DNA from: Parendozoicomonas callyspongiae
Lineage (GTDB): Bacteria; Pseudomonadota; Gammaproteobacteria; Pseudomonadales; Endozoicomonadaceae
Assembly: GCF_023502345.1 (NCBI RefSeq)
Contig: NZ_JAMFLX010000007.1
Location: 62,001-126,000 of the forward strand
Length of the DNA stretch: 64,000 nt
Direction: 5' to 3'
The position numbers and the translations under genes are program-made. The notes beneath the pieces are model-generated. The model worked only from the letters and a program-made list of their open reading frames with translations. It was not told the DNA's origin and ran no database searches. This document shows positions 17,478 to 26,819 of the stretch, in pieces (position 1 is the stretch's first letter; each line of letters begins with the position of its first letter).

Positions 17478-19223
17478 ATGATTAACAGGGATTCTCTCGC
17501 CCATAAAATAGATATGGCAACTGGACGTATCCCTGTGGATACACTGATATGCAACTGTCGTGTAGTCGATGTTTTTTCCCAGACCATGATCGAGGGCCCG
17601 GTCGCCCTGGGGGATGGAAAAGTCATTGCCGTTGGCCACGAAGCTGCACTTCACAACGCCGAGAAGCGCATTGATGCTGGCGGCGGCATTGTTATCCCCG
17701 GCCTGATTGATGCCCATGTTCATATTGAGTCATCAGCGGTTATTCCCTCGCAGTTCGCCCGTTGCGTTCTGCCCCATGGCACCACATCCGTTATCGCCGA
17801 CCCTCATGAAATCGCCAATGTCTGCGGACTGGAAGGCATACGTTATATGCTGGAAGCCTCAGAGAACCTTCCTCTGAACGTAAATATCATGCTGCCATCC
17901 TGTGTTCCGGCAACTCCTTTTGAAAAGTCCGGGGCAAGCCTTTCAGCCAAGGATCTAGCCACACTGATCAACCACCCTCGTGTTGGCGGTGTTGGCGAGG
18001 TGATGGATTTTGTTGGTGTGATCAACGCTTCAAAGGATATGGTGGATAAGGTCAACCTGGCCCACCAGCATGATAAAGTTGCCGATGGTCACAGCCCCGG
18101 TTTAACTGGCCAGGATCTGACAGCCTATGTTCTCTCGGGCATCAAGACCGACCATGAGTGTTCGACTATCCAGGAGATGCATGAGCGTATCCGTCAGGGT
18201 ATGTATGTGCAGATTCGTTTAGGCTCTGCCTGCCGCGATCTTCCCAACCTGATTCATGGTGTCACTCCGGCAAACGCCCGCCGTTGCCTGTTCTGCACGG
18301 ATGACCGCGAGCCTGCCGATATTCTTCACAATGGCCATATCAACAGTAACCTGCGTATGGCTGTTGAGCTTGGGCTTGATCCCATGCTGGCTATTACCAT
18401 TGCCACCCTGAACTCTGCAGAGTGTTACAACCTGAAGGGTAAGGGTGCAGTTGCGCCAGGGTACGATGCTGACCTGGTGATTGTGGATAACCTGGAAGAA
18501 TTTAATACCCGCCATGTTTTCACCAGTGGTGATGAAGTCGCCCGAGACGGTAAGTTATTGGTGGATTTCCCTGACTTTATCAGCAGCAGCGTAACCCAGA
18601 CCGTTAATATTGCTCCGATTGATAAGGCAGACCTTGCTCTGTCAGTTCCTTCCGGCGAAGCCCGAATGATCCAGGTAAACCCCGGCTCAGTGGTAACCGG
18701 CTCAACCTCAGGCAAGGTGAAAGCGAATTCCAAAGGGCTGTTTGACCCCAAACTGAACCCCGGACTTACCAAGCTTGCTGTTGTCGAACGCCATAAAGCA
18801 ACAGGCAATATTGGCCTGGGCATTCTAGCCAACTACGGCATAGTCAATGGTGCCGTGGCAACTTCAATCGCCCATGACTCCCACAATATCGTGGTAGCTG
18901 GCGATAACGACGCCGATATGATTGCCGCTATCAGGGATATTGAAGCTATTGGCGGCGGCATCAGCATCTGTAAGAACGGCAAGGTTCTTGGCAACCTTCC
19001 ACTCCCTATTGGTGGACTGATGTCTGATAAACCTGCTGCAGAAGTTGCTGAATATATGCATACACTTCTGGGCATAGCGACTAACGAGTTGAAGATCAAT
19101 CCGGAAATCCAGCCCATTATGACTCTGGTATTCATGACTCTGCCGGTTATTCCGGAGCTGAAGTTAACTGCTAATGGTTTGTTTGATGTGAACAGTTTTT
19201 CTTTTGTTGAAACGGCATTGTAA
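17478..19223 (+). CDS. ade: adenine deaminase
   Basis: A 581-residue amidohydrolase converting adenine to hypoxanthine and ammonia in purine salvage. Diagnostic segments are PGLIDAHVHIESSAV (metal-binding His-x-His), HGTTSVIADPHEIANVCG, GHSPGLTGQDLTAYV and CTDDREPADI. The length and domain plan (N-terminal beta-sandwich, TIM barrel, C-terminal domain) match Ade rather than the unrelated Add/Adk families. An AAGAAGG site stands eight or so bases before the ATG. The gene converges on the SET-like gene with only four bases between their stops. Confidence 0.95.
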   Translation: MINRDSLAHKIDMATGRIPVDTLICNCRVVDVFSQTMIEGPVALGDGKVIAVGHEAALHNAEKRIDAGGGIVIPGLIDAHVHIESSAVIPSQFARCVLPHGTTSVIADPHEIANVCGLEGIRYMLEASENLPLNVNIMLPSCVPATPFEKSGASLSAKDLATLINHPRVGGVGEVMDFVGVINASKDMVDKVNLAHQHDKVADGHSPGLTGQDLTAYVLSGIKTDHECSTIQEMHERIRQGMYVQIRLGSACRDLPNLIHGVTPANARRCLFCTDDREPADILHNGHINSNLRMAVELGLDPMLAITIATLNSAECYNLKGKGAVAPGYDADLVIVDNLEEFNTRHVFTSGDEVARDGKLLVDFPDFISSSVTQTVNIAPIDKADLALSVPSGEARMIQVNPGSVVTGSTSGKVKANSKGLFDPKLNPGLTKLAVVERHKATGNIGLGILANYGIVNGAVATSIAHDSHNIVVAGDNDADMIAAIRDIEAIGGGISICKNGKVLGNLPLPIGGLMSDKPAAEVAEYMHTLLGIATNELKINPEIQPIMTLVFMTLPVIPELKLTANGLFDVNSFSFVETAL

Positions 19224-19227
19224 TATT

Positions 19228-22200
19228 TCATAGCCATTCAGATTCAGACTCAAAATCAGATCCACTTTCAGAATCTGAATCACATGTTCGTTTAACCTTG
19301 GGGGCTCTTCGGCAAATTCCGTGAGCCCTCTTTTGGGATTCCGGAGGATTAGGGCGCGCAACGTAATCCTTGAATATCACCGCTGGCAGTTCATCTCTTT
19401 TTTTATAAATCTCCTCCAAATCGAACCCTTTTGCCATCGGTATGTTTTCGTGTTTATTAAGGCTCCTTTTGAAGGAGCGACCAGGAGTATGGCAGGCAAT
19501 AACAGAAACAATCTGTTTCCAGCTTATCAGATGCCTGTCAGGGTCTTCTATCAAACTAAGAGCAGTATATAAACTGTTTTTTGTGACAGAACTGTAGGGA
19601 ACTTTTTCAAATCCCCCCTGGTTTACCAGCACCCAAAGTAACATGGAAGCCTCGGATACTTTGTTATTATGGAGTGACAACCCTGTAATGTCAGGCAGTT
19701 GAATAGCCAGTTTTTCATTGTCTTTTATGATCTTGGAATAGTGGCTCTTGCGCAATTTGAAGTTAATAGCCTCAAAGAGCCCCATCAGCAATGTGTTATA
19801 CAAATCGTTACCAGGTTCCATATCCGATAGGTTGTCCAGTATTTCCCTCATATATAAGCGATTTTTTCCGTGGCTGATCACATAAACATTATCAGCTCTC
19901 AACATGTAGCGTATCGCCTCACTGCCCCAGGAATCTGTCTGCAGCTTTTTTTGCAATCTGGGAATAATTTTTATTTTTGATTCCCACTTTGACTTGTTTG
20001 TGCATCGATTAATACGATTTACTTTTATATCGATCACCTTATTCCTTTTTTCCTCTGACCCCATGTAAATGCCCGGACCTGAAATTTTTAATTCAAACCA
20101 CAGGTGATTCTTTAGCATTACTTCAAAATCAGGATGCCCAGAGTCAAGTAAGGCGAGCATAGACAGAAAAGTATTCGTGCCCAGTAGAATCTCATTTCTT
20201 TCCTGCTCGCTTTCAGTAAATTTCCAAATCAGGTATCTTGCATGCTCAACCTGCCAGCTCATTCCTTCCTTATATTCGATCGCTCCGTAGGTAGGCAAAG
20301 GCAGGTCAGTTTTACGCAAATGTTTTATTTTATCTCCCAGTACACCCTTCCCTTGTTGATAGTATCTTACACAAGCTTTCGCATAATGTTCGCTACTTGC
20401 ATTTGATGAGACAGACGCAGCTTTAAGGTGGTCAAGCGCCCTAACCGGCGCACCCTCTGGATTAGAAGAGCGAGCCTGTTGGCTATGCCCGGTTCTGGCC
20501 ATGATCATATTACGTCTGGCGAACCTTTTCTTCCTATAACTATTCGAGTTTTTTCTGCAAACAGAACCGGAATTCATTTTTTCCCTATCAGCCTCTTGCA
20601 GAAAGGGGCTGGTGCGCTTTGTTACTGGCTCCATTAATTCCATTTCCATTGGCTGAGCCTCTTCGATTCTCTGAAGAGCGGCCTTTGATGTCGTTCTTTT
20701 GCGCGCTTTTCTCTCTGCTTCACTTTCTACATAAAGCTTGCCCCTGAAGCTATCCAGCTCCTTGTGCACAAGATTTAACTGTCTTTCACGGTCAGACATT
20801 TTTTCAGTAACTTCTCCGGAAACAACCGTATCCATCACTTTTTTCTTAAGCTCAGACAGCTCCTTTTCAATGGCTTTGATAATCACTTCCATATAAGTTA
20901 CTACCTCATGGAGGTATTCCGGTCTTTTCTTCGGCGAAGCTGTGCCCAGAAGAGAATTTTCCAGGAAACCCTCAAGATAGTTTTTGCCATTATTATCCAG
21001 AGCATTGTTTTCATCAGTACAATGATAAAGGTAAGTCAAATGTCCATAACCTTCATCGGGCATTCTTATATTGGCAAGCTCGCAGAAATATTGAACATCT
21101 CCAGTATCCCATGTGTTCCGCGCAGTAAGTGGATTAAGAAAATCTTTCGCTTTCAGAAATGAAGCGACATCATTAATATTCATACCTTCATCAAAGGCGC
21201 GCTGAATAGCCTGTCGTAATTCGGAAATGTTGCAAATAGAATTTCCTGAAAGAGGAGACAGGTGTATTTGGGCTCCTCCCAATGTAAATTCAATACTGAT
21301 ATTATTTACACTGACTCGAGGATAGTAATAGTTTTCAGCTCCCCAGAAGTAATGCCTTTTCTCCGCCTCTTCTGTTGTGTGGGATATGTCAGGCATATAA
21401 TCCAGCAGTAATTCTTCTCCGCTATGGATACTTCTGTCAGCAACCGCGATCAGTTGGTAAGCGTCATCGGGAATATCCTGTTTTAGCTCAATTCCATCGG
21501 GATGGGTACCAACAACCCATTCTGGATGAATGCAGGGAAGCAGAACAATGTTGGCATTTTTTGACGCAGTAGCACAATTGATGTGGCTAATTGGAAAGTG
21601 GCTATCAATGGCATCAATTCCCAGAGTAATCCTGCTCCTTCCTACGGTATAGCCCGCATAACGACTCCACGCCTGATAATGGGGCAGACGTGAACAAATT
21701 CGACCGCCGTTCTTGTCACAGTACCAGACACACCACCTGGGGGGCTTTTTTCCTTCTCCATTCCAAATTCCAGCAGTTACCAGTTCTGCTTCGATCATTT
21801 CTCTGAAACGAATCTGCTGTCCATGATAAATACCTACGACCTGGAATTCTGATACCGGTTTTGTACCCTCTTTAAGGTTTACGCCCATATTATGCACTTT
21901 GCTTTTCTTCCTGATCAGGTTCGCTTTTTGAAAAGCATCAATGGCATCACACATGACAGGAGAAGGGGGCAGTAGCATCCCATTTTTATCACTGAGATCT
22001 CTAGGTATGAAGAAAACGCCTTTTTTTTGTTCTATAAGCGGATAAAATTGCGTCTTGAGAACAGTAGCTTTTCGGCTCAGAACAGATACAGGTTCAGTTA
22101 TGCCTGAAGACCCGCTTTGCATTGCAACCTCGGGGAGTGACACAAAAGACACGTCTGGCTCTGTTGTTATTTTTACTTGCCGACGAAGCTTGTTGTTCCC

Positions 22201-22314
22201 CTTTGGTTGACAAGTCAAGCGGGCTTCAGCCGACCCTATTGTTCTCCCAGAAAAAGAACGACTTTGAAAAGAGGCACCTGTATCCATATTCATTTCCATA
22301 TTGCAAGTGCTCAT
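19228..22314 (-). CDS. large protein with SET/PR-like methyltransferase domain
   Basis: About 1028 residues from the ATG at 22314 (GTG at 22350 is in frame but has no ribosome site). Residues of roughly 155-310 resemble a SET domain. There is a strand segment with VVGIYHG, then ISHINCATASKNANIVLL, which matches the NHxxxPN knot of SET or the VNxAxxxxxQN of PRDM-type PR domains. The segment ends IAVADRSIHSGEELLLDY, the canonical last strand with GEEL-x-x-x-Y. SET enzymes transfer methyl groups to lysines, typically of histones. The rest (about 700 residues) is helical and Lys/Glu-rich with a coiled-coil stretch near 460-530 and basic patches (KKRFARR, ERKARKRT). No signal peptide. A host-directed role is inference. 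Confidence 0.65.
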   Translation of the reverse strand: MSTCNMEMNMDTGASFQSRSFSGRTIGSAEARLTCQPKGNNKLRRQVKITTEPDVSFVSLPEVAMQSGSSGITEPVSVLSRKATVLKTQFYPLIEQKKGVFFIPRDLSDKNGMLLPPSPVMCDAIDAFQKANLIRKKSKVHNMGVNLKEGTKPVSEFQVVGIYHGQQIRFREMIEAELVTAGIWNGEGKKPPRWCVWYCDKNGGRICSRLPHYQAWSRYAGYTVGRSRITLGIDAIDSHFPISHINCATASKNANIVLLPCIHPEWVVGTHPDGIELKQDIPDDAYQLIAVADRSIHSGEELLLDYMPDISHTTEEAEKRHYFWGAENYYYPRVSVNNISIEFTLGGAQIHLSPLSGNSICNISELRQAIQRAFDEGMNINDVASFLKAKDFLNPLTARNTWDTGDVQYFCELANIRMPDEGYGHLTYLYHCTDENNALDNNGKNYLEGFLENSLLGTASPKKRPEYLHEVVTYMEVIIKAIEKELSELKKKVMDTVVSGEVTEKMSDRERQLNLVHKELDSFRGKLYVESEAERKARKRTTSKAALQRIEEAQPMEMELMEPVTKRTSPFLQEADREKMNSGSVCRKNSNSYRKKRFARRNMIMARTGHSQQARSSNPEGAPVRALDHLKAASVSSNASSEHYAKACVRYYQQGKGVLGDKIKHLRKTDLPLPTYGAIEYKEGMSWQVEHARYLIWKFTESEQERNEILLGTNTFLSMLALLDSGHPDFEVMLKNHLWFELKISGPGIYMGSEEKRNKVIDIKVNRINRCTNKSKWESKIKIIPRLQKKLQTDSWGSEAIRYMLRADNVYVISHGKNRLYMREILDNLSDMEPGNDLYNTLLMGLFEAINFKLRKSHYSKIIKDNEKLAIQLPDITGLSLHNNKVSEASMLLWVLVNQGGFEKVPYSSVTKNSLYTALSLIEDPDRHLISWKQIVSVIACHTPGRSFKRSLNKHENIPMAKGFDLEEIYKKRDELPAVIFKDYVARPNPPESQKRAHGICRRAPKVKRTCDSDSESGSDFESESEWL

Positions 22315-22582
22315 GAGGATGTTAAGTCCCTTTTTAGGGGGCGTTCTCACAAAGCGATGGGAATGGCAACTCCATAATAAAAGACATCAGGCCTTCGACT
22401 TTTCATTCTCTATTCTGGTTCCAATAAAACCATGACACCCAGGGATATGGTCAGTAATACCAACCATTTCGTTTTCTCTTCCAAAAACTTTAATATCGAC
22501 TACTTATCAAAGTAGACATCAGGGCTATTGCTAAGGTACTTACATTACTCACTTGAGTGTCATTGGGGAGCTATCAATAAAA

Positions 22583-24046
22583 ATGGAAGATTCAGGCATA
22601 AATAAAAGAATGGCTAGCAATGTCGTTAGTTGCAATGTCGTTAGTTGCGATGCTCAACGGGCCATATGCGGTGCTCCGGCTATTACCAGATCACTCTCAC
22701 CATCACGTCAGGTAGGCATAGTGAGTTTTTTCAGCTCTGAATTGAGCAAACCTATCGATCGCGATGATTATCTCTATACTGCTCCACCAACCGATGTTAT
22801 GCCTTCTTCAGGGTCCAGAGTGACTCCAGTTTCTGGTGAGACAACTCAAAACATTATGCCATCAACTTACTCAACGGAGTTATCTGTTTTACGAACAGCG
22901 GCTGATAACATATTGCAGCAAATCATCAAACTGCAAACCAGCCTGCATCACGGTACAAACGAGCTGAATGAAAGCCAGGAAACCATTAAAATATTACGTG
23001 AGAAACTCGGAACCGCCTCTAAAGATCTTGAAAAAGCACAGCAAAAGGAACGCGATGACTCCATAGTGATTAAAGAACTTCAGGATGAGTTAAGAAAAAA
23101 CAAAGAGTTATACATGGTATCATTAGCCGGATTCACAAATTCCTTCCTTGCTGACAGCCTTTCTGTAACCCATAAAGACGCTACAACTCAAACACCTTCC
23201 GCAAATTCTGAAAAAGAGGAAGGACAACTTCATTCTCAGGCAGCAACCAGTACTGCAACGCCTGTCACAACGTTGTTGAACGCTGGCAATTCCACAGGTT
23301 CTTCACCAGAAGATATATTTAGCCACAGTCCAAGCAGTTTTGCTGACGTGTTTAACATCGCTCTTAAATATGGTTTCAGCCAAGAGCAGGTAGCTACAGG
23401 CTTCCAGCTGCCAGCTGAAATTACTTTGCCTCCAGAACCTTCTGACCTCCTAGCCTGCGCTCCAGATTTGCTAAATCAACAGCTTAAACATATTTCAGAT
23501 ATTTATTTTCCTGCACAGAGAAAAGACTGGACTGTGTTTCAGGAGCACGGGATTAATCTTATCTGGCAGGAAGCTTGCCACTTTGAAGCGTTTATTTCAG
23601 AACCGGTATTTACTAGATGGTTATTGCAACCACAAGATATCGCTGAAAATAATCTTAAGTATTTACTAGACCCAGATCATAACTGGCGAGGCGACACAAA
23701 AGAGGCTGTCTGTTCATGGCAAAAATCCGGTCATAATGAAGATCATAAGCCCATTCTCTGGTTAGAAAAAATTGTCATGGCATTACGGGATAATCCTGGT
23801 GACAAGCTGGCTCAGTTGGCAGGCATTTGGGTGGATTTCTCCATATTTAAAGTACTTGAGCAATTAGTTTCGCAAACTGACGGGCCTAAGAAGCCAGTTT
23901 TCAACTGGAGACAACTAAAGGCTCCCCCCTCTTTGACAGTTGAACCAGCAGATACTTCAACCTCTTGCCTCCTAAGCAAGCGTAAGCCTCAAAGATTGGA
24001 GGAAAAAGGATTATCAACAAAAAAATCCCGCCTTTCTAAAATCTAA
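22583..24046 (+). CDS. coiled-coil protein with basic C-terminal tail, unknown function
   Basis: About 487 residues from the ATG at 22583 (an in-frame TTG at 22553 is less likely). I do not recognise a family. A heptad-type coiled coil spans about residues 100-175 (TIKILREKLGTASKDLEKAQ). A Ser/Thr-rich linker follows. A helical C-terminal domain (about 260-440) includes LQPQDIAENNLKYLLDP and AVCSWQK, faintly like a death-fold helix bundle. The tail has two basic clusters (SKRKPQRL and TKKSRLSK) about ten residues apart, shaped like a bipartite nuclear localisation signal. It diverges from the SET-like gene across 270 bases and converges on the TRAF-domain gene. Confidence 0.65.
   Translation: MEDSGINKRMASNVVSCNVVSCDAQRAICGAPAITRSLSPSRQVGIVSFFSSELSKPIDRDDYLYTAPPTDVMPSSGSRVTPVSGETTQNIMPSTYSTELSVLRTAADNILQQIIKLQTSLHHGTNELNESQETIKILREKLGTASKDLEKAQQKERDDSIVIKELQDELRKNKELYMVSLAGFTNSFLADSLSVTHKDATTQTPSANSEKEEGQLHSQAATSTATPVTTLLNAGNSTGSSPEDIFSHSPSSFADVFNIALKYGFSQEQVATGFQLPAEITLPPEPSDLLACAPDLLNQQLKHISDIYFPAQRKDWTVFQEHGINLIWQEACHFEAFISEPVFTRWLLQPQDIAENNLKYLLDPDHNWRGDTKEAVCSWQKSGHNEDHKPILWLEKIVMALRDNPGDKLAQLAGIWVDFSIFKVLEQLVSQTDGPKKPVFNWRQLKAPPSLTVEPADTSTSCLLSKRKPQRLEEKGLSTKKSRLSKI
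22619..22648 (+). repeat. in-frame 15-bp tandem duplication
   Basis: AATGTCGTTAGTTGC occurs twice in a row and encodes SNVVSCNVVSC near the N-terminus of the coiled-coil protein. It is a recent slippage-type duplication that keeps the frame. Confidence 0.85.
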
Positions 24047-24078
24047 TCACAAAGAGGTTCAGACCAGATTTCAAGGCT

Positions 24079-24118
24079 TAAGTAGCCGGTCATGTGTAAG
24101 CGCATGTCCGGGTGCTTA
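24079..24118. repeat. solo hairpin related to the fold-back elements
   Basis: TAAGTAGCCGGTCATGTG pairs with CGCATGTCCGGGTGCTTA around a four-base loop, with a few mismatches. The left arm is nearly the same as the terminal repeat of element A (AAGTACTCGGTCATGTG). It overlaps the stop codon of the TRAF-domain gene and lies 32 bases past the stop of the convergent coiled-coil gene, so it may also act as a terminator. Confidence 0.6.
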
Positions 24119-25354
24119 CAGATGTTTCTTTTCTTCAATTTCCATATCTTCGGGAGCTTCTCTATCAACACCACCAGTTAACTCAAGCTCTTCAGGGGCT
24201 GGTTGCGTCACCACTGGCTCAACTTTCACATCAAGAAAGAGCGTATCATCCACAACAAACCAGCTCTCTCCATCAGGCAAGTCACCACTGACACGCGGCT
24301 TCAGCTTTGATAGCGGAATAAACTCTGGAACTCCTGAAGCAATGTTCATATCTTTGACAGGCCTTTGATATGAACTGCTGCTTTTGTCAGACCGAAACAT
24401 GCGTACATGATCTTTTCTCTTTGCTATATCCGGCGATTGATCACGCAGGGCAATAGTTACCTTGTAATCAAAAGGCCATTCAAGCAGAGGGTCATATTCA
24501 CCTCTCATTAGAACTATGAAGACTGATAGATACAGACCCTCACCAATCCCATCACCATTCAGATATGCCCTTAAACAAAGTCTGTAACCATTTGGGCCTG
24601 TGTAAAATGGCGCACTGCAGAGAGAGGTTATCTTCCCATCTTTGGCATCCTGCATGAGCTTTTCTACTTCCGGCACCCGCCAGATTTGGCGGCCATCTGT
24701 TGTTTTTATACTTGTTACGATAATCTGATGTTCAAGGTCAGAAATATCATGCTCTAGTTTCTTCAGCTGAGAAGCATGATCCTTGAGTTCTATAGAACCC
24801 ACTTCAAGCAGTTTTAGAAGCTGAGCCATTTGTTCAGTCAAAATGTCCAATTTCCTCATCTGTTCAGCCAGAGCCTGATTCTGCTTTTGAAGCTCAAGAA
24901 GCTGATCTGCCAAGATGGCAACATCGATCTCTTTTCTTCCTGCATGGGTTCGCGTTGTTTGAGTTGCCATTCTTTGCAACAACTGTTCTCGGGAGGGCTC
25001 TTGCTGTGAATGCCCGCCAGCAAGAAGCTGCATAACAATTGGCCTATTCATCGAGTGAATTGTTTCACCAGCAATAGCAAGACGAGGCCTCAACCCGAAG
25101 AGAGACATTGTTTCCGGTATATGCACATGAGACTGCATCATGACATTGCCAAGACCTATAGCCCCACCCCTGATTTGCTCATCAGAAACAATCGGTTTAT
25201 CAAAAGATCTGGCAACCATCTGGGTAGAAGCAGCTACTACTGCTGCAGTGCCAGTAAAAGCATTAACGGCTCTACCTATACCTGCACTCACAACAGCACT
25301 ATGAACAGCAAGAGAGAAGAGAGCTGCCTGATATAACCCCTTCTTGTACTTCAT
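24116..25354 (-). CDS. exported coiled-coil protein with animal-type TRAF-C (MATH) domain
   Basis: A 412-residue protein. Residues 1-25 form a signal peptide or anchor (YQAALFSLAVHSAVVSA). Residues about 145-212 form a coiled coil (QLLELQKQNQALAEQMRKLD). Residues about 221-380 are a TRAF-C/MATH domain: FYTGPNGYRLCLRAYLNGDG, LMRGEYDPLLEWPF, SSSYQRPVKDMNIASG and FVVDDTLFLDV. Coiled coil followed by TRAF-C is the full TRAF domain of animal TNF-receptor-associated factors, and the match to TRAF2-type sequences is very close by eye. Residues corresponding to the receptor-peptide pocket of TRAF2 (Arg and Tyr in LRAYLNGDG, the serine cluster before YQRP, the Ser in NIASG) are all present. There is no RING or zinc finger. 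It could bind host TRAF-interacting motifs, which is inference. Confidence 0.85.
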   Translation of the reverse strand: MKYKKGLYQAALFSLAVHSAVVSAGIGRAVNAFTGTAAVVAASTQMVARSFDKPIVSDEQIRGGAIGLGNVMMQSHVHIPETMSLFGLRPRLAIAGETIHSMNRPIVMQLLAGGHSQQEPSREQLLQRMATQTTRTHAGRKEIDVAILADQLLELQKQNQALAEQMRKLDILTEQMAQLLKLLEVGSIELKDHASQLKKLEHDISDLEHQIIVTSIKTTDGRQIWRVPEVEKLMQDAKDGKITSLCSAPFYTGPNGYRLCLRAYLNGDGIGEGLYLSVFIVLMRGEYDPLLEWPFDYKVTIALRDQSPDIAKRKDHVRMFRSDKSSSSYQRPVKDMNIASGVPEFIPLSKLKPRVSGDLPDGESWFVVDDTLFLDVKVEPVVTQPAPEELELTGGVDREAPEDMEIEEKKHL

Positions 25355-25419
25355 TTTTCTGCATCCGAAAACAGATTCGAAGCAGATACAGTAGTTGAAA
25401 AGAATTAAACGTTTAAAAA

Positions 25420-26079
25420 TTATTTAGTAATCATCTCTCTTCCACTACTGACAACTGCATCAGCATCAGGTCTTGGCGGAATTTCTATTCCCCTGGTGCA
25501 GGCAGGCCGTGCATAAATCAGATCAATCCAGCGCTGAAGGTTTGGCAGATCACTGATATCTACGCCAGACCAGTTATGCGTTCTGGCCCAGCACCAGTTG
25601 GCAATATCAGCAATACTGAAATCTCCTGCCAGATACTCATGGTCTCTCAAGCGGGTATTCAGAACAGTTAGAAGTCGCTTACTTTCATTCTGGTAGCGAT
25701 CAATGGCTGGCTGAATTTTCTCAGGGAAGTAACGGGTAAACACATTGGCCTGCCCCATCATTGGTCCAACGCCACCCATCTGAAACATTAGCCACTGCAG
25801 GACTTCGCTTCGGCCTTTTATGTCTTTTGGTAATAGCTTACCGGTTTGCTCTGCCAGATAAATAAGAATGGCCCCGGACTCAAAGACGACAAAGTCATCA
25901 TTTCCACGATCAACAATAACCGGAATACGGCCATTGGGGTTCATAGCCAAAAACTCTGGTGTCTTCTGCTCACCGGTCATCAGGTTGACTGGTTTCAGGG
26001 TATAGGGAAGCCCCAGCTCTTCCAGAGCAACTGAAACCTTGTGACCGTTAGGTGTAGGAGACGTATGAAGATCTATCAT
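25420..26079 (-). CDS. glutathione S-transferase (YghU/Ure2-like)
   Basis: A 219-residue GST. The N-terminal thioredoxin-like domain opens [20 protein letters not shown] and contains [11 protein letters not shown] and the glutathione-binding [11 protein letters not shown]. The C-terminal helical domain has [15 protein letters not shown]. The Thr/Pro/Asn start is typical of the nu-class/YghU group, which often has disulfide-bond reductase activity. I start at the ATG at 26079, which has GGGAGAG upstream. That ATG overlaps the stop of the preceding GST gene by four bases (ATGA), so the two are translationally coupled. Confidence 0.92.
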   Translation of the reverse strand: MIDLHTSPTPNGHKVSVALEELGLPYTLKPVNLMTGEQKTPEFLAMNPNGRIPVIVDRGNDDFVVFESGAILIYLAEQTGKLLPKDIKGRSEVLQWLMFQMGGVGPMMGQANVFTRYFPEKIQPAIDRYQNESKRLLTVLNTRLRDHEYLAGDFSIADIANWCWARTHNWSGVDISDLPNLQRWIDLIYARPACTRGIEIPPRPDADAVVSSGREMITK

Positions 26080-26693
26080 GCTTTTGCACTCTCCCGGCTG
26101 GATACAAGTGCATGCCAACGTTGCAGGTTTGGATGCTCTTCAGTCATACGAAGTTTGATAACACGGGCAAAATCCACGGCGCAGAGCAGTGTGATATCCG
26201 CAATGCTGAAGGTATCGCCTGCAACATATTTATTTTCTGCCAGCTGGTTATCGATCAGCGACATAAACTTTGCAGCATTTTTACCAGCCTCTATTCCCCA
26301 TTCCTTGACAGGGTTCATGCGGTCTGAAAAATATCCGGTTGTATGCTGAAAACACATACCAACCGGCAGAGAGAAATAGAATTCACACAGACGCTGCCAC
26401 ATTTCTATCTCTGCCTTTTCTTGTGGAGTACTCCCCATCAGGCTGGGTTCCGGCTGTAGCTCCTCGAAGTATCGACAGATAGCGACGGTTTCACTGATGC
26501 AGGTGCCATCATCCAATTCCAGGTAGGGAACTTTTCCAAGAGGGTTCCGGGCAAGAACTTCAGGCTTAAGGTTATCTCCCTTCTGGATATCAACCTGAAT
26601 ATATTCCACATCCGCAATGCCTTTTTCAGCAAGAAAGACTCTTACACGACGGGGGTTGGGGGCTGAGTGAGTTTCATAAATTTTCAAAACCAT
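26076..26693 (-). CDS. glutathione S-transferase
   Basis: A 205-residue GST with N-terminal [34 protein letters not shown] and the Glu-Thr pair of [14 protein letters not shown] that binds the glutathione gamma-glutamyl group. The C-terminal domain contains [19 protein letters not shown]. It is a soluble cytosolic detoxification enzyme of unknown substrate. It is the first gene of a two-GST operon, with the second start overlapping its stop. The two paralogues belong to different GST groups, so this is not a recent tandem duplication. Confidence 0.92.
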   Translation of the reverse strand: MVLKIYETHSAPNPRRVRVFLAEKGIADVEYIQVDIQKGDNLKPEVLARNPLGKVPYLELDDGTCISETVAICRYFEELQPEPSLMGSTPQEKAEIEMWQRLCEFYFSLPVGMCFQHTTGYFSDRMNPVKEWGIEAGKNAAKFMSLIDNQLAENKYVAGDTFSIADITLLCAVDFARVIKLRMTEEHPNLQRWHALVSSRESAKA

Positions 26694-26770
26694 TACTCCC
26701 AGCGCCAGATTTCAACTGGCCCATTGTTGTTTTTTGGGAATACTTATTCTGAATGAGTTAATAGCAAAAC

Positions 26771-26801
26771 AAAACAGGCCCGCTTAAAGCTAGCCTGTTT
26801 T
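26771..26801 (-). terminator. Rho-independent terminator after the DeoR-type gene
   Basis: AAAACAGGC and GCCTGTTTT form a perfect 9-bp stem. On the minus strand it is followed by a T-rich run and lies about 20 bases beyond the DeoR gene stop. Confidence 0.75.
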
Positions 26802-26819
26802 CGAACCGAAAGAACAGAA

